The position numbers were made by a program, and so were the translations under genes. Below are positions 43,560-57,057 of a stretch of DNA of 64,000 nucleotides, piece by piece. This DNA comes from Pseudomonas lopnurensis (GTDB lineage: Bacteria > Pseudomonadota > Gammaproteobacteria > Pseudomonadales > Pseudomonadaceae): assembly GCF_015070855.1 (NCBI RefSeq), contig NZ_JADDIX010000066.1, forward strand, positions 41,300 to 105,299, read 5' to 3'. Numbering within the stretch: the first letter of the stretch is position 1; each line of letters begins with the position of its first letter. The notes beneath the pieces are model-generated. The model saw only the letters and a program-made list of their open reading frames with translations, did no database searches and was not told the DNA's origin.

Positions 43560-45305
43560 TCAGCGTTCGTGCCGCAGGCTGTCCACCGTCAGCTCCAGCG
43601 CCTTGCGCATGTCCAGCCGCGCCGAGCGGCCGACGTCGCGGTCGTCGAGCCGGTCGTTGCGTTCCGACGGCAGGATCGGCGCGGTCAGGTCGTCGGCCTC
43701 GGCCGCTTCGAAATCCGAATCGCGGCCGATGGTCATGGCGCTGCGGCGCAGCAGTTCGCGCACCTGCTCCGGTTCCAGCCGCGGGTTGATCGACAGCATC
43801 GCCGCCACCGCGCCGGCCACCAGCGGCGTGGCGTAGGACGTGCCGCAGTGCACCTCGCCGCGGCGCCCGGGCTCCGGCGTGGCGGCGCGGGTGCAGGCCG
43901 CCGCGGTGATGTCGACGCGCATGTCGAGGTTGGACGAGGCGCGCTTGGTGGTGTGCTGCGGGTGCTCCACCGGCACGTCGCGGCGCTGGTTGCGCTGGTG
44001 GCCGCCGACCACCAGCAATTGCTCGGTGATGAACGAGGAGGGCAGCCGGTAGTCGTCGCGCCCGGAACGGGCCGAGCCGTTGCCCGCCGAGTTGATCACC
44101 AGCACCTCGGGATGCTCGCGGCGCAGCCAGCGGAAGAATTCCTCCAGCAACTCCTCGTAACCGCTCATGGCGATGCCCGAGCGCAGCAGCGAATCCACCG
44201 GCTCGCCGTCGACATCCACCGTGCCGATGCGGTGGATGCCCCAGCTCCAGTTCAGTATCCGCACGCCGTCTTCCACCAGATTGACCGAGGCCGCGACCTT
44301 GGCGGCGATGCCGCCATCCGAGTTGGGGTCGACGATCACCTCGAAGCCGGGGCCGGCGGCGTCCAGCGCGCTGAGAAAACCGCTGTCGCGGGCATCGGCG
44401 GCGCGCGCCGCGAGAATGCCGGAGACGCTGCTGCCATGGCTGTCGGGTTCGTCCGCGTCGCGCGCGTACAGGCAGGTGCGGCCCGCGGCGGGATCGCACG
44501 GCTGCAGATAAGCGGCGAAATTCGGCGCATCGAAATCCACCGCCCGCTCGATCACGCCGATGCGCACCGGTTCGGTGTCGATTGGCGCCCGTTTGGCGGG
44601 GATGCGTTCGCGGTAGTAGTCCACCGCGTCGAGAAAACGGTTGGCCGCCCATTCACGGTTCTGCGGACGCTCGCGGTCAGGTTCCTGTTCGCCGCTTTCG
44701 GCAGCGGACTCCTCGATGACCACGGCATCGACGCCGACTTCGTTGCCCAGGCGCAGCAACATGGCGTCGCGCTCGGTGAGGTTCTTCACCGGCAGGCGCA
44801 GCTGGTAGGTGTTGAGCGGGGCGATGGCGCCCACCACTTTCGCGGCGTATTTCTCGGCCAGTCGCCGGGCGGTCTCCAGGCCGTCCTGATCTTCCTCGAC
44901 GATCAGGCTGACCAGATCGACGTAGGTGGTCAGCCCGTCCATGTTCTCGGTGACCTCGTCGGCCGTGGCCGCGAGCACATGGCTGCGCCCGAGCGAGAGC
45001 CATACCGGGTTGCTGCGCTGGCCGTCGTGCTCCAGCCACAGCGGCCCGCTCTCGTGCTCGGCGGCCGGCAGGGTCAGGCGCAGGTGCTGGCCATCGCGCT
45101 CGACCCGTTCGGCGCGCAGCGGCTTGCCGGCCAGTTGCAGGCCGACCTGTGCTTCGGGCAGGCCGCTGGCGTGCAGGCACCAGGTCAGCCGGTCGCGGGC
45201 GAACAGGTCGCCGCAGCGTTGCAACTGGGTGATGCGCAGGTCCTGTCCGGCGAATGCCGGCGCGCAGGTCAGCGCGCCCAGCAGGCCGATGGCGGCAACG
45301 CGCAT
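43560..45305 (-). CDS. Subtilisin-like (S8) secreted protein with Asp-to-Glu at the active site
   Basis: 581 residues. Signal peptide (MRVAAIGLLGALTCAPAFAG), then an N-terminal beta domain and propeptide-like region (about 20-230) and the S8 fold (about 245-560). His290 (in 'DSHGSSVSGI'), the oxyanion Asn (in 'NSAGNGSA') and Ser490 (in 'CGTSYATP') are in place. The first triad position reads E253 in 'IGVIERAVDF', where subtilases have Asp. It may be a weak protease or a pseudoenzyme. It starts 2 nt after the egtD stop, so it is the third gene of an egtB-egtD operon. The start at 45305 is set by the signal peptide. Confidence 0.85.
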   Translation of the reverse strand: MRVAAIGLLGALTCAPAFAGQDLRITQLQRCGDLFARDRLTWCLHASGLPEAQVGLQLAGKPLRAERVERDGQHLRLTLPAAEHESGPLWLEHDGQRSNPVWLSLGRSHVLAATADEVTENMDGLTTYVDLVSLIVEEDQDGLETARRLAEKYAAKVVGAIAPLNTYQLRLPVKNLTERDAMLLRLGNEVGVDAVVIEESAAESGEQEPDRERPQNREWAANRFLDAVDYYRERIPAKRAPIDTEPVRIGVIERAVDFDAPNFAAYLQPCDPAAGRTCLYARDADEPDSHGSSVSGILAARAADARDSGFLSALDAAGPGFEVIVDPNSDGGIAAKVAASVNLVEDGVRILNWSWGIHRIGTVDVDGEPVDSLLRSGIAMSGYEELLEEFFRWLRREHPEVLVINSAGNGSARSGRDDYRLPSSFITEQLLVVGGHQRNQRRDVPVEHPQHTTKRASSNLDMRVDITAAACTRAATPEPGRRGEVHCGTSYATPLVAGAVAAMLSINPRLEPEQVRELLRRSAMTIGRDSDFEAAEADDLTAPILPSERNDRLDDRDVGRSARLDMRKALELTVDSLRHER

Positions 45306-45307
45306 GC

Positions 45308-46270
45308 TCAGCGCCGCTGCAGGTAATGCACGCTGAACAGGCCGCGCGGGTCGGTCCACTGGCCGCGGCAGTCGAAGCCGGCCGTGTCGGCCAGCGCGGC
45401 GAAGGAGGCGAGGGTGTACTTGTACGAATTCTCGGTGTGCAGGCTTTCGCCGGCAGCGAAATGGAAATGCCGGCCCTCGATGGCCACGTCCTGCGCCTCG
45501 GTACTGATCAGGTGCATCTCGATGCGCGATTCGGCCTCGTTGAAGAACGCCCGGTGGACGAAACGCGAGGGATCGATGTCGCTGTCCAGTTCGTTGCGGA
45601 TGCGCTGCAGCAGGTTGAGGTTGAAGGCCGCGGTGACCCGGGCGCGATCGTTGTAGGCGGCCTCAAGCACCTCGAGCTCCTTGACCAGGTCGACGCCGAT
45701 GAGCAGGCCGCCGCCCACCGGCAGCACGTCGTGCAGGCGGCGCAGGAACCGTCCGGCCTCGGCCGGGGTGAAATTGCCGATGCTCGAGCCGGGGAAGAAC
45801 ACCAGCGGGTGTTCGCTGGAAAAGTCGTCCGGCAGGTTCAAGTCGCGGGAAAAGTCGGTACAGGCCGCGTGTACCTCCAGCCAGGGGTAGTCGGCCGCCA
45901 GGCGCTGGGTGCTGGAGAGCAGGAAGTCCTCGGAGATGTCGATGCCCAGGTAGCTGGACGGGTGCAGCGCCTCGAGCAGCAGGCGCACCTTGCGGCTGGC
46001 GCCACTGCCCAGCTCGATCAGGTCACTGTGGGGGCCGGCGATGTCGAGGATGTCGTTGGCGGCATCGGCGAGGATCTGCTCTTCGGTGCGGGTGATGTAG
46101 TACTCCGGCTGCCGGCAGATCTGCTCGAACAGCTCCGAGCCGCGGCGATCGTAGAAGAATTTCGGCGACGCCCATTTCGGCGTGGCGGCGAACCCGGCCA
46201 GGGTCTCGTCGCGCAGCGAGGCTTCATGGGGTTGTTGCAACTGATCGTGGAAACGGATGGCCAGCGCCAT
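45308..46270 (-). CDS. egtD: L-histidine N-alpha-methyltransferase EgtD
   Basis: 320-residue SAM-dependent methyltransferase that trimethylates histidine to hercynine, the first step in ergothioneine synthesis. Visible motifs are 'LIELGSGASRKVRLLLEAL' for SAM binding, 'YLGIDISEDFL' and 'VFFPGSSIGNFTPAEA', all strong EgtD markers. ATG 46270 is preferred because AGGGGGC lies 7 nt before it; a TTG at 46276 overlaps the egtB stop and is an alternative. It is the middle gene of the operon. Confidence 0.94.
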   Translation of the reverse strand: MALAIRFHDQLQQPHEASLRDETLAGFAATPKWASPKFFYDRRGSELFEQICRQPEYYITRTEEQILADAANDILDIAGPHSDLIELGSGASRKVRLLLEALHPSSYLGIDISEDFLLSSTQRLAADYPWLEVHAACTDFSRDLNLPDDFSSEHPLVFFPGSSIGNFTPAEAGRFLRRLHDVLPVGGGLLIGVDLVKELEVLEAAYNDRARVTAAFNLNLLQRIRNELDSDIDPSRFVHRAFFNEAESRIEMHLISTEAQDVAIEGRHFHFAAGESLHTENSYKYTLASFAALADTAGFDCRGQWTDPRGLFSVHYLQRR

Positions 46271-46272
46271 GT

Positions 46273-47568
46273 TCAAAGCCCCCTGGCCAGGCGCAGCCCG
46301 GCGAACTGCCAGCGCATCGCCGGCTGGAAGAAATTGCGATAGGTGACCCGCACGTGCGATTCGGGCGTGGCGCAGCAGCCGCCGCGCAGCACCATCTGGC
46401 CGGACATGAACTTGCCGTTGTATTCACCCAGGCTGCCCGGCAGCGGGCGGAAGCCGGGGTAGGGCAGGTAGGCGCTGGCGGTCCACTCCCAGACGTCGCC
46501 GAACAGCTGCAGCGGGCCGTCACGCTCCGCCGGCGCGGCGACCGGCTGCAGGTGATCGTTCTCCAGGAAGTTGCCGCGCAGCGGCTGGTCCGCGGCCGCC
46601 AGCTCCCATTCGGCCTCGCTGGGCAGGCGCGCGCCGGCCCAGCGCGCATAGGCGTCGGCCTCGTAGTAGCTGACGTGGCAGACCGGCGCTTCCAGGTCCA
46701 GCGGTCGCAGCCCGCCGAGGGTCATCTCGTGCCAGACGGCTTCCGCGCGCAACCAGTACAGCGGTGCGTGCCAGCCGGCCCGCTGGATCAGCTCCCAGCC
46801 ATCGGCCAGCCAGAGTTCGGGCCGCGCATAGCCGCCATCGGCGATGAACGACAGGTATTCGCCATTGCTCACCAGGCGCCCGGCGAGCTGGAAATCCTCG
46901 ACGAACTGGCGGTGCCGTGGCGTCTCGCAATCGAAGGCGAATTCGCCGCCGGGATGGCCGATATGCTGGACGCCGCCGGCATATTCGTACCAGCGCGGGC
47001 GCTTCGCCGCTACCTGCGGCGGGGCCTTGAGGTCGGTTCGATAGACCGGATGCAGCGGGTTCTGCGCAAGGATGTGCTTGATGTCCATCAGCAGCAGTTC
47101 CTGGTGCTGCTGCTCATGCTGCAGCCCCAGGCCGACGCGCCGGACGATCTCGCCGGCCTGCTCGCGCGGCGGGTTGGCCAGCAGCTCGCCCATGGCCTGG
47201 TCGACGTGCCGGCGGTAGCGCTGGATTTCCTCCACCCCGGGGCGCGACAGCACGCCGCGGCGGGCTCGCGGGAAAGGGGTGCCGTGGGTTTCGTAATAGG
47301 AATTGAACAGGTGGTCGTAGGCCTCGTTCAGCCGCCGGTAGCCGGGCAGGTAGGGCCGCAGCAGAAAGGTCTCGAAGAACCAGCTGGCATGCGCCAGATG
47401 CCACTTCGGCGGGCTGACTTCGGGGGTACTCTGGATGGCGTAGTCCTCGACCTGCAGCGGCGCGCAGATCGCCCCGCTGGTGGCGCGCACCTGTCGGTAC
47501 CGCTGTAGCAGATGGTCAAGCTCGGCGAGTGCCGGCTGCTGTTTCGGCTGTTGTGCCAGATTGCCCAT
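46273..47568 (-). CDS. egtB: Ergothioneine sulfoxide synthase EgtB
   Basis: 431 residues. The N-terminal DinB-like four-helix domain (about 15-165) carries the iron site: 'HLAHASWFFETF' and H151-x3-H155-x-E157 in 'HEQQHQELLL'. The C-terminal FGE-sulfatase/C-type lectin domain (about 185-430) has 'LPSEAEWELAA' and 'GDVWEWTASAYLPYPG', ending 'RFAGLRL'-like (WQFAGLRLARGL). It oxidatively couples hercynine with a thiol (gamma-Glu-Cys or Cys). The start is ATG 47568. Together with egtD it gives a two-gene ergothioneine core; no egtC or egtE is present here. Confidence 0.93.
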   Translation of the reverse strand: MGNLAQQPKQQPALAELDHLLQRYRQVRATSGAICAPLQVEDYAIQSTPEVSPPKWHLAHASWFFETFLLRPYLPGYRRLNEAYDHLFNSYYETHGTPFPRARRGVLSRPGVEEIQRYRRHVDQAMGELLANPPREQAGEIVRRVGLGLQHEQQHQELLLMDIKHILAQNPLHPVYRTDLKAPPQVAAKRPRWYEYAGGVQHIGHPGGEFAFDCETPRHRQFVEDFQLAGRLVSNGEYLSFIADGGYARPELWLADGWELIQRAGWHAPLYWLRAEAVWHEMTLGGLRPLDLEAPVCHVSYYEADAYARWAGARLPSEAEWELAAADQPLRGNFLENDHLQPVAAPAERDGPLQLFGDVWEWTASAYLPYPGFRPLPGSLGEYNGKFMSGQMVLRGGCCATPESHVRVTYRNFFQPAMRWQFAGLRLARGL

Positions 47569-47709
47569 GGGCGTCCCCCCGTGCGGATTCCGACGGCCGG
47601 AACCGCCTCCCATAGCGACCCGGAGCGCAGCGTAAAAGTTTCTGCCGATCAGCCTGAACTCGAGCATGCCGCGGCTACTCCCTGTTTGTGAAAAGCAGGA
47701 GAACGTCTC

Positions 47710-48522
47710 ATGCGAAAGCCACTGATCCTTTGCTCCGCGCTGCTGGTCGCCTGCGGCCAGCACGACACGGCCTCCTACACGGAGGTTGCCGGCGCGCCGA
47801 AGAGCGCCGAGACCCTGGCGCTGGAGGCCGGCGCCAGGCTGCTACAGGGGCAGGCCCCGCTGAACGCGGTCAGCGCCTACCTCAATGGTTTCCACTTCTA
47901 CAACGGCGACATGGACGGGCAGATGGAGGCCCACCATTACGTCACGCGGCTCAACGAGGACGTGATGCAGGCGCTGATCTACGACGGCAACGGTGGCGAC
48001 GCCAAGCTGATGGGCGTCGAGTACATCATCAGCGAGCGGTTGTTCCGTACCTTGCCCGCTGAGGAAAAAACGCTCTGGCACAGCCATGATTACGAGGTGA
48101 AGTCGGGCACGCTGGTCGCCCCCGGGCTGCCCCGGGTCGCGGAAAGGCAACTGATGGAGCAGGTGGTCAGCACCTACGGCAAGACCTGGCACACCTGGCA
48201 CACCGACCGCGACAAGACGCTGCCGTACGGCATCCCGGCGTTGATGATGGGCTTCACCGCCGACGGCCAGCTCGACCCGGCCCTGCAGCAGGCGCGAGAC
48301 GCGCGCGTGGATGTGGATACCGATGCCATCCGCCGCAGCCGCGAATCGATCGCGCAACCCGAGGTCGATCCCCTGGCCAATGCCTGGGAGAAGGGCGACG
48401 TGATCCAACTGCAGCGCGTGCGGGGGGCTGGCGAGCATCGGCAGGGTGGCTCGAGCGGAGCGGCGGAGGTGCACGAGTCCGGGCGCTTGCGCGAACAATT
48501 GCGGCGCAGCGGCGAACACTGA
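47710..48522 (+). CDS. DUF1264 (OBAP-like) lipoprotein
   Basis: 270 residues. The signal peptide ends with a lipobox (LLVACG, Cys near residue 15), so it is probably an envelope lipoprotein. The DUF1264 domain (about 45-215) shows 'FHFYNGDMDGQMEAHHYV', 'LNEDVMQALIYDGN' and 'ERLFRTLPAEEKTLWHSHDYEV', the family signature shared with plant oil-body-associated proteins. The C-terminal 50 residues are low-complexity and charged. Function is unknown. It is divergent from egtB. Confidence 0.88.
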   Translation: MRKPLILCSALLVACGQHDTASYTEVAGAPKSAETLALEAGARLLQGQAPLNAVSAYLNGFHFYNGDMDGQMEAHHYVTRLNEDVMQALIYDGNGGDAKLMGVEYIISERLFRTLPAEEKTLWHSHDYEVKSGTLVAPGLPRVAERQLMEQVVSTYGKTWHTWHTDRDKTLPYGIPALMMGFTADGQLDPALQQARDARVDVDTDAIRRSRESIAQPEVDPLANAWEKGDVIQLQRVRGAGEHRQGGSSGAAEVHESGRLREQLRRSGEH

Positions 48523-48560
48523 CGCCGCAGCCTGGCGGCGAATCGCCGGTGCCCGCCGGG

Positions 48561-49259
48561 CTAACCGTCGATCCCGATCGGCGGCGTCGGGCGGATCAGT
48601 ATTTCATTGACGTCGACATGGGGCGGTTGCGACAGCGCGTAGACCACGGCGCGGCCGATGTCCTCGGGCTGCATGGCATAGGCCGGCGGCTCGTCGAACA
48701 GCGGTGTGTCGACCATGCCGGGTTCGATCAGGGTGACCCGTACCCCGCTGCCGCGCAGCTCTTCACGCACGCTCAGGCCCATGGCGGTCACCGCCCACTT
48801 GCTGGCGCTGTACATCGAGCCGGGGATGACGAAGCGCCCGGCGGCCGAGCCGGTCAGCAGCAGGTGGCCGCGGCTGGCCTTGAGCGCGGCGAGGCTGCAG
48901 CGCAGGGTCAGCCCGACACCGTAGACGTTGGTCAGCAGCATGTCCTTCCATACGTCGGGGTCGGCGTCGCAGAAGCCGCCTTCGCTACCCGGCACGCCGG
49001 CATTGGCGTAGACCGCGTCGAGCTGGCCGAAGCGTTCCAGCACCCGCTGCACCATGGCCTGTTGCTCGCCGTGCTCTCTGACGTCGCAACGGATGGCGAG
49101 GGCGCGCTCGGGGCCACCGAGCTCGTCGAGCAGATGCTGCAGTTTGTCTTGCGAGCGGGCCGCGAGCGCCACCCGGTAGCCGGCCTGCACCGCCAGCCGG
49201 GCGGTGGCCGCGCCGATGCCGGAGGAGGCACCGGTGATCAACAGGACGCGATCGTTCAT
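48561..49259 (-). CDS. Short-chain dehydrogenase/reductase
   Basis: 232-residue classical SDR. 'LLITGASSGIGAATARL' binds NADP(H) (Arg in 'ALAARSQDKL' favours NADP), with 'YANAGVPG', catalytic Ser in 'LLTGSAAGRF' and Tyr-x3-Lys in 'MYSASKWAV'. The substrate is unknown. It is adjacent to, and on the same strand as, the 101-residue protein upstream (1 nt spacing), so the two are probably co-transcribed. Confidence 0.9.
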   Translation of the reverse strand: MNDRVLLITGASSGIGAATARLAVQAGYRVALAARSQDKLQHLLDELGGPERALAIRCDVREHGEQQAMVQRVLERFGQLDAVYANAGVPGSEGGFCDADPDVWKDMLLTNVYGVGLTLRCSLAALKASRGHLLLTGSAAGRFVIPGSMYSASKWAVTAMGLSVREELRGSGVRVTLIEPGMVDTPLFDEPPAYAMQPEDIGRAVVYALSQPPHVDVNEILIRPTPPIGIDG

Positions 49260-49260
49260 G

Positions 49261-49566
49261 TCAGTAATTCGGCGTGGTTTCCGGGATGGCGCTGGTATCG
49301 GTGATGAACGGCATGCTCCAGGGCTCCAGCGTGCAGCCTTTTTCGGTCAGTTCCTGGCGGGTCCGCTCGATCACCTGGGCCATGCGCTGTGGGTCGGCGT
49401 AGTCGCGTATCTGTGGCACACGCGTGAGTTCCTCGCCGCTGCCGTTCATCACGGTGAAGCCGAAACTGTCGTCCTCGGGATTGGCGCTGGTGACGCAACC
49501 GCAGGGCAGGAAGGCCTCGGAAGCCAGTTGCATCGCATTGTCGAGGCTGAGTGGCGTGGTGGTCAT
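49261..49566 (-). CDS. Conserved hypothetical protein, 101 residues
   Basis: A small acidic cytosolic protein with no recognised domain. Sequence starts [20 protein letters not shown] and includes the Cys pair 'LPCGCVTS' and '[16 protein letters not shown]'. The start at 49566 follows GGAG; the longer frame is not supported. It lies immediately upstream of an SDR gene and divergent from lhr, an arrangement I recall near PA3272-PA3273 in PAO1. Function is unknown. Confidence 0.75.
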   Translation of the reverse strand: MTTTPLSLDNAMQLASEAFLPCGCVTSANPEDDSFGFTVMNGSGEELTRVPQIRDYADPQRMAQVIERTRQELTEKGCTLEPWSMPFITDTSAIPETTPNY

Positions 49567-49679
49567 GGTCGTCTCCGTTGCGGACTGTGCGACAGTTGAC
49601 CCCCGCGCGCCGCTGCCGTTTCCGTGCCACCGACGGGCTGCCGCTTGTGGAGCCGCGCGGGCGGCACCATATTCAACCC

Positions 49680-54056
<4,377 letters not shown>

Positions 54057-54113
54057 TTCCGGCGCGGCCGCGAATGAAACGTCAACAGCCCCCGGTGTTG
54101 CGTCGGAGTCCTT

Positions 54114-54174
54114 GTGGAGCCAGCTTGCTGGCGATGCCTTTGCGTACGCTGATCGCCAGCAAGCCGGCTCCTAC
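54114..54174. repeat. REP inverted pair after lhr
   Basis: GTGGAGCCAGCTTGCTGGC and its inverted partner GCCAGCAAGCCGGCTCCTAC form a REP doublet between the convergent lhr and lipoprotein genes. A single arm GAATGAAACGTCAACAG of the TAGGGTCTG family precedes it (54072-54088). Confidence 0.7.
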
Positions 54175-54195
54175 AGAATCGACTGCCGATATGTG

Positions 54196-55053
54196 CTAGG
54201 GCAGGCAGTCCAGCGTGGCGAGATCCTCATGCATCCGGGCCAGGCGCTGGTCGAGATGCTTGCGCTGACGCTCATCGGCCATGGCATGCAGATCGGCCAG
54301 TAGCGCCAGCGCGGACTGTTCGGCGCCGCGCAGCGCGGTGCGGTCAGCCTCGCTCAACAGGGCCTCGCGATTCTGCAGCAACTGTGCGATGCGCGCTTCG
54401 AAGCCAGTTTTTTCGTGGCGTGCGTCTACCGCTTCGAGCAGGCTGCGCTGCCAGTGCTCGCGGTTCCTCAGCCAGCGCTCGTTCTGCTCGCCGAGGCTGT
54501 GCGACCAGGCCAGCACCCGCTGACGCTGCGCCGCGTCGAGCGGTCCGAACCAGTGCTCGAGGCGCTCCTGCATGCGTTCGGCTCGTTCGCGTATCTGCCG
54601 GGGCAGCGGAGGCACCAGGTATTTCTCGCGATGTTCGAGGCGGTTCTTGTCGAGCGCCGCGGCCAGCTCGCGCACCTGCGCATCGTCGAGTTCGCGCAGC
54701 AGCTCGGTGGCGGTGGGGGTGATTTCGACGGCAATGGCGTGAATCGCCTGTTTCACCTCGAGGTAGTGGGGCTGCAGGCGATCGCGGTCCAGTTCGCTGC
54801 CGGCGCTCTGCTGCCGCAAACGCTCGAGGCCGGCGAGGAGCTCGGGCAGTTGGGTCCGGCAATGCCAGGCGAGGTGTTCGCGTAGCCGGTTTTTGAGGTC
54901 CCTTTGCTGGCTGCGATTCAGGTCCAGGTAGTCATTGAGCGTCCAGGGCACCAGCAGGTCGAGGTTGCGATAGACCAGCGTCGCGCGGCTACAGCCCACG
55001 ATCAGCATGCAGATGAGCGATATCAGCAAAAGCATTCGGCCGGTAAAAGGCAT
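54196..55053 (-). CDS. DUF6279 lipoprotein
   Basis: 285 residues. The N-terminus has a membrane-spanning signal and lipobox ('ICMLIVGCSRA', Cys21). The body is almost entirely helical and charged ('LNDYLDLNRSQQRDLKNRLR', 'ERLEHWFGPLDAAQRQRVLAW'), typical of the DUF6279 family of Gammaproteobacteria. It is probably anchored in the inner or outer membrane facing the periplasm. Function is unknown. Both neighbours downstream are repeats, so it may be monocistronic. Confidence 0.82.
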   Translation of the reverse strand: MPFTGRMLLLISLICMLIVGCSRATLVYRNLDLLVPWTLNDYLDLNRSQQRDLKNRLREHLAWHCRTQLPELLAGLERLRQQSAGSELDRDRLQPHYLEVKQAIHAIAVEITPTATELLRELDDAQVRELAAALDKNRLEHREKYLVPPLPRQIRERAERMQERLEHWFGPLDAAQRQRVLAWSHSLGEQNERWLRNREHWQRSLLEAVDARHEKTGFEARIAQLLQNREALLSEADRTALRGAEQSALALLADLHAMADERQRKHLDQRLARMHEDLATLDCLP

Positions 55054-55229
55054 TGCGGGTCCTCGCCTGTCTCGCCAGTTCTGTAGAACCGCCGAGCCGG
55101 CAGCCGTTCGCCGAAGGCGGTGGTTTCGTCAGGCCGGGCGAGAAAAAGCGCGCCGCGCGCGGTCTTTTGCTATAGGCCGCCTGCGCGCAAGCGGGGCGGC
55201 GGTTCCAGCCAACAGCAGTGGAGAACGCC

Positions 55230-55418
55230 ATGACCCCACAGATCAAGCACCTCAGCGGTGAGAACGTACCCAAAGCCTGGCGCCCGACCTGGGCCGTCTG
55301 TTGGGTGGTGGAACTGGACGGCACGGTGATCGGCGGCCCCTACGCCACGGAAGAAGAAGCGCGCGCCGTAGCCAACGGCGATCAGGAGCCGCGGCTGTCG
55401 GAGACGCCCGCGCCCTGA
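55230..55418 (+). CDS. Small conserved protein, 62 residues
   Basis: MTPQIKHLSGENVPKAWRPT begins a short soluble protein with 'CWVVELDGTVIGGPYATEEE', a little beta-hairpin plus helix suggestive of an SPOR- or DUF-like small fold. There is no signal peptide. GTGGAGAACGCC supplies the ribosome-binding site for ATG 55230. Not recognised by family; it is likely real from codon use and the ribosome-binding site. Confidence 0.6.
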   Translation: MTPQIKHLSGENVPKAWRPTWAVCWVVELDGTVIGGPYATEEEARAVANGDQEPRLSETPAP

Positions 55419-55471
55419 CGTTCACGATTGAACGATGCAACGTCGCGGCGAATGCGTTGCTCGGTAGCTTG

Positions 55472-55506
55472 CCTGTTGGGCTTCGCTGCGCTCAACCCAA
55501 CCTACC
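55472..55506. repeat. Palindromic repeat, relative of 7703-7793
   Basis: CCTGTTGGGCTTCGCTGCGC followed by TCAACCCAACCTACC; it matches the right half of the 7703-7793 unit. It is found between convergent genes, as that copy is. Confidence 0.6.
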
Positions 55507-55533
55507 CAGCCAACCTACCGGTGTGAGCGTCGG

Positions 55534-56097
55534 CTAGCGGGATCGCTCCAGGCAATACTGCGGGCAGGGCGCCTGGTATTCGGCCATGGGTGGCGGCGGT
55601 GCGACGAGCTGGTCGACCACTTCCAGCGCTTTCTCGAACGACGGGTAGCCGCTGAGGGCGACGTCCAGCTCGGCATAGGCCTGGCGGTAGTGCTCGGCCT
55701 TGGCCGGGTCGGCTTCGTCGAGCAGATAGGGTTCCTGGTACATCTTGTAGAGCAGCGCGACGGCATGGGGATGGCCCTTGGCCTTGGCCTTCTCCAGCAG
55801 GCGCAGGACCTGGGAGGTTTCCGGCCCCTGGCGGATCAGCAACAGGGCCTGGTAGAGCTCGATCTCCCCGCGCCGGTCGAGGCGGGCGCTGCGGTCGAGC
55901 AGGGCCTGGGCCAGTTCGTAGCCATCCTCGTTGCCGACCGAGATCAGGATCTTCGCCTGCAGCAGGTCATTCTGGTACAGCAGCCGCTCGGCACGGCAGG
56001 CGCCATCGCTCGAGAACTGATCGCAGGATGGGGTGGCGCAACCGCCGAGGGTCGATAGCAGGCCGATCACCAGTGCCTTTTTCATGGTTGAACTCAT
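55534..56097 (-). CDS. Lipoprotein with Sel1/TPR-like helices
   Basis: 187 residues (183 if ATG 56085 is used). The signal peptide ends in the lipobox LGGC. The mature part has helical repeats, with 'YELAQALLDRSARLDRRGEI' and 'LRLLEKAKAKGHPHAVALLYKMYQ', the latter close to a Sel1 repeat. Five Cys residues, two of them near the C-terminal tail 'PCPQYC', may form disulfides. The adjacent downstream solute-binding protein ends with a similar 'APCPKY' motif, a curious coincidence. Function is unknown. Confidence 0.75.
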   Translation of the reverse strand: MSSTMKKALVIGLLSTLGGCATPSCDQFSSDGACRAERLLYQNDLLQAKILISVGNEDGYELAQALLDRSARLDRRGEIELYQALLLIRQGPETSQVLRLLEKAKAKGHPHAVALLYKMYQEPYLLDEADPAKAEHYRQAYAELDVALSGYPSFEKALEVVDQLVAPPPPMAEYQAPCPQYCLERSR

Positions 56098-56155
56098 TCT
56101 CCAACGTCAGACCCGAGCAGTATGTGCCGTGCCCGCTTCGATCCGCCAGAGGTGC

Positions 56156-56926
56156 TCAGTATTTCGGGCAGGGTGCGCTCATCTCGTGCAGGCCGTAGCG
56201 CCTGAGCAGGGTCTGCCAGCGAGCGCTGTGCGGCAGGTCGGCGACCAGTTGCTGGATGAACTGCGTGGCCTCGGGGGCGAGGCTGGCGGTGGTGAGCAGG
56301 TGGCGTTCGAACACGTACAGCGGGCTCGGCGATATGTACAGCTGCGCCTGCGATACCTCGGTCATGCCGTAGAACAGCCAGGCCGAGCGGGGCATCACGG
56401 CCACGTCGATGCGGCCGGAGAGCAGTTTGTTCAAATTCTGTAGATCGCTGTGCACGTCCTCGCGATGGATCAGACCCTTGTCGATATCGGCTTCCAGCCC
56501 GTTGTAGTGATGCCCGAGGATCGCACCGAGGCTGCGGCCGTGCAGCGAGCGTGGCCCGTCGTAATCGAAGGGGGTCGCGCGGCTGGAGACGAAATCCTGG
56601 GTGTCGCACAGCAGTGGTGGCGTCCAGCTGGAGCGGGTGGTCAGCCGTTTCGGGAGGAATTCCGGCGTCGCCCACAGCAGCACGCCGGGCTCGTTGGCGG
56701 CGAGCCGGGCATCGAGGCGCTTGCGCGGGAGCTGCGTCAGCTCGAAGTCGAAGCGGCCCTGGTTGGTGGAATGCTCGTTGAGCAATTGCACGAATGTCTC
56801 GGAAAGTCCCTGGCTCTGCTCCGAGGCGAAGGGGGGCGAGGGCTGGTAGGCCCAGACGGTGATGCGCTCGGCCGCCGGGAGGCTCAGCGGGGAGAGGATC
56901 AGAAGCAAGAGCAGCAGTTTCTGCAT
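56156..56926 (-). CDS. Periplasmic solute-binding protein, family 3-like
   Basis: 256 residues with a Leu-rich signal peptide (MQKLLLLLLILSPLSLPAA). The layout fits a type II periplasmic binding fold: 'RITVWAYQPSPPFASEQSQG' at the start, 'GRSLGAILGHHYNGLEADID' for the second lobe, and 'LLSGRIDVAVMPRSAWLFYG' for the hinge return. No transporter genes are nearby, so it may be an orphan sensor-like or amino-acid-binding protein. It lies 58 nt upstream of the lipoprotein gene on the same strand. Confidence 0.78.
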   Translation of the reverse strand: MQKLLLLLLILSPLSLPAAERITVWAYQPSPPFASEQSQGLSETFVQLLNEHSTNQGRFDFELTQLPRKRLDARLAANEPGVLLWATPEFLPKRLTTRSSWTPPLLCDTQDFVSSRATPFDYDGPRSLHGRSLGAILGHHYNGLEADIDKGLIHREDVHSDLQNLNKLLSGRIDVAVMPRSAWLFYGMTEVSQAQLYISPSPLYVFERHLLTTASLAPEATQFIQQLVADLPHSARWQTLLRRYGLHEMSAPCPKY

Positions 56927-57057
56927 CGCGGTCCTGAAATCGGTCGGCGGGGTCGGTTCGGCCCGGCACGTGGCTCAAGACTGATTCAGCGGCGTGTGCA
57001 AGGCAAGCACGCGCCGCCGGCCGGTGGCCCGGCGGTGCCGGAGCGCAGGCCTGGCGG

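Noticed and set aside
45306..45359. Earlier ATG (45359) for the subtilase
   Set aside because: It lies inside egtD; the signal peptide starts at 45305.
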